DNA of 14,490 nt from the NCBI GenBank assembly GCA_964472545.1, contig CAYYNP010000260.1:1-14490 (forward strand), read 5' to 3'. The DNA comes from CAYYNP01 sp964472545 (GTDB lineage: Bacteria > Planctomycetota > Planctomycetia > Pirellulales > Thermoguttaceae). Position 1 is the stretch's first letter; every line of letters starts with the position of its first letter. Position numbers and translations under genes: made by a program. Shown here piece by piece: positions 13,942 to 14,490 of this stretch. The notes under the pieces are model-generated. The model saw only the letters and a list, made by a program, of their open reading frames with translations. It ran no database searches and was not told where the DNA came from.

Positions 13942-13993
13942 AGAAGGTTTCCCCAACGGCCAACCGACCGTTTCCTACCAATTGGGAACATCC

Positions 13994-14362
13994 ATGCCCA
14001 CGATCAATCAACTGGTGCGCAAGCGCCGCAAGACACCTCGGAAGTTCAGCAAGGCCCCGGTGCTGGATCGCTGCCCGCAAAAACGGGGGGTTTGTTTGCA
14101 GGTCAAGACGATGACCCCCAAGAAGCCCAACTCCGCGATGCGCAAGATCACGCGGGTGAGGCTTTCCAACGGCAAAGAGGTCACCGTCTACATCCCCGGC
14201 GAAGGCCACAGCCTGCAAGAGCACTCGATCGTGTTGGTGCGCGGCGGCCGGGTGCGCGACCTGCCGGGCGTTCGTTATCAGGTGATCCGCGGAGCGATGG
14301 ACACGCTCGGGGTCGAGGACCGTAAGCAATCGCGCAGCCGTTACGGTGCCAAGAAGTCGTAG
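13994..14362 (+). CDS. rpsL: 30S ribosomal protein S12
   Basis: Decoding-centre protein controlling accuracy of translation. 122 residues, normal length. Highly conserved segments: CPQKRGVC (27-34), TPKKPNSAMRK (41-51) with Lys43, PGEGHSLQEHS (68-78), and RGGRVRDLPGVRY (83-95). Position 88 is Arg where E. coli has Lys; K88R is a streptomycin-resistance substitution in E. coli, Thermus and Mycobacterium. Asp89, the residue methylthiolated by RimO in other bacteria, is present. The start is ATG 13994 with GGGAA at 13984-13988; the TTG at 13982 is in frame, but its four extra residues do not align to the family. Promoter candidate about 50 bases upstream. rpsG follows 24 bases after the TAG. Confidence 0.98.
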   Translation: MPTINQLVRKRRKTPRKFSKAPVLDRCPQKRGVCLQVKTMTPKKPNSAMRKITRVRLSNGKEVTVYIPGEGHSLQEHSIVLVRGGRVRDLPGVRYQVIRGAMDTLGVEDRKQSRSRYGAKKS

Positions 14363-14386
14363 TAAACCCCTCGTCGAGGAACCATT

Positions 14387-14490
14387 ATGGGTCGGATTAC
14401 CGCCAGCAAGAAGCAACTCGTCCCGGACCCGAAGCACGGGTCGTTGTTGGCCAGCAAGTTTATCAACTGCCTGATGTGGGACGGCAAGAA
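14387..14490 (+). CDS. rpsG: 30S ribosomal protein S7, 5' end (cut by window edge)
   Basis: Primary 16S rRNA-binding protein of the small-subunit head. Only the first 34 residues are inside the window. LVPDPKHGS followed by LLASKFINCLMWDGKK matches the N-terminal S7 signature (E. coli [25 protein letters not shown] region). The start is ATG 14387, preceded by GAGGA at 14376-14380 with 6-base spacing. Its position 24 bases after rpsL is the standard str-operon order; fusA or other str genes may follow outside the window. Confidence 0.96.
   Translation, partial: MGRITASKKQLVPDPKHGSLLASKFINCLMWDGK

Overview
The window is a bacterial core transcription/translation cluster, read entirely on the + strand: tuf (3' part) - tRNA-Trp(CCA) - secE - nusG - rplK - rplA - rplJ - rplL - rpoB - rpoC - rpsL - rpsG (5' end). 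The DNA is GC-rich. Protein features suggest a planctomycete, probably Pirellulales-like: EF-Tu has a YNNP insertion in its G5 region, NusG has a long N-terminal extension, and RpoB and S12 carry unusual residues. The order tuf-trnW-secE-nusG-rplKAJL-rpoBC also matches what is known from the PVC superphylum (e.g. Chlamydia). The taxonomic call is inference from memory of these families, not a search.

Layout. 1-905 is EF-Tu without about its first 95 residues. 906-982 holds two mutually exclusive GC-rich hairpins, followed by tRNA-Trp at 983-1055. secE (1098-1607) and nusG (1743-2606) supply the SecYEG translocon subunit and the elongation factor that couples RNA polymerase to the ribosome. 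rplK, rplA, rplJ and rplL encode the L11/L1/L10/L12 stalk proteins. rpoB and rpoC encode the beta and beta' subunits of RNA polymerase. A sigma70-like promoter at 13914-13941 appears to start a separate str transcript (rpsL-rpsG...). No gene-free stretch exceeds 300 bases; the longest is 262 bases, between rplL and rpoB.

How the genes work together: this is the classic co-regulated set of translation elongation, ribosomal stalk and RNA polymerase genes. The spacers carry visible RNA structure. The rplJ leader folds into two nested helices ending next to the Shine-Dalgarno, in the expected position of the L10 autoregulatory leader. The rplJ-rplL spacer holds two perfect 8-bp hairpins.

I find no hidden new system: no defence genes, mobile element, CRISPR array or unexplained gene. 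The unusual content lies within the conserved genes and spacers. There are two independent in-frame 15-bp minisatellites (nusG N-terminal extension, rplJ acidic C-terminal tail), a 7-bp array just before the rpoC ribosome binding site, and a 16-bp repeat in the rplK-rplA spacer. S12 naturally carries Arg88 (a streptomycin-resistance allele in other bacteria), and RpoB has Val-Val in place of the usual Phe-Met in the rifampicin pocket.
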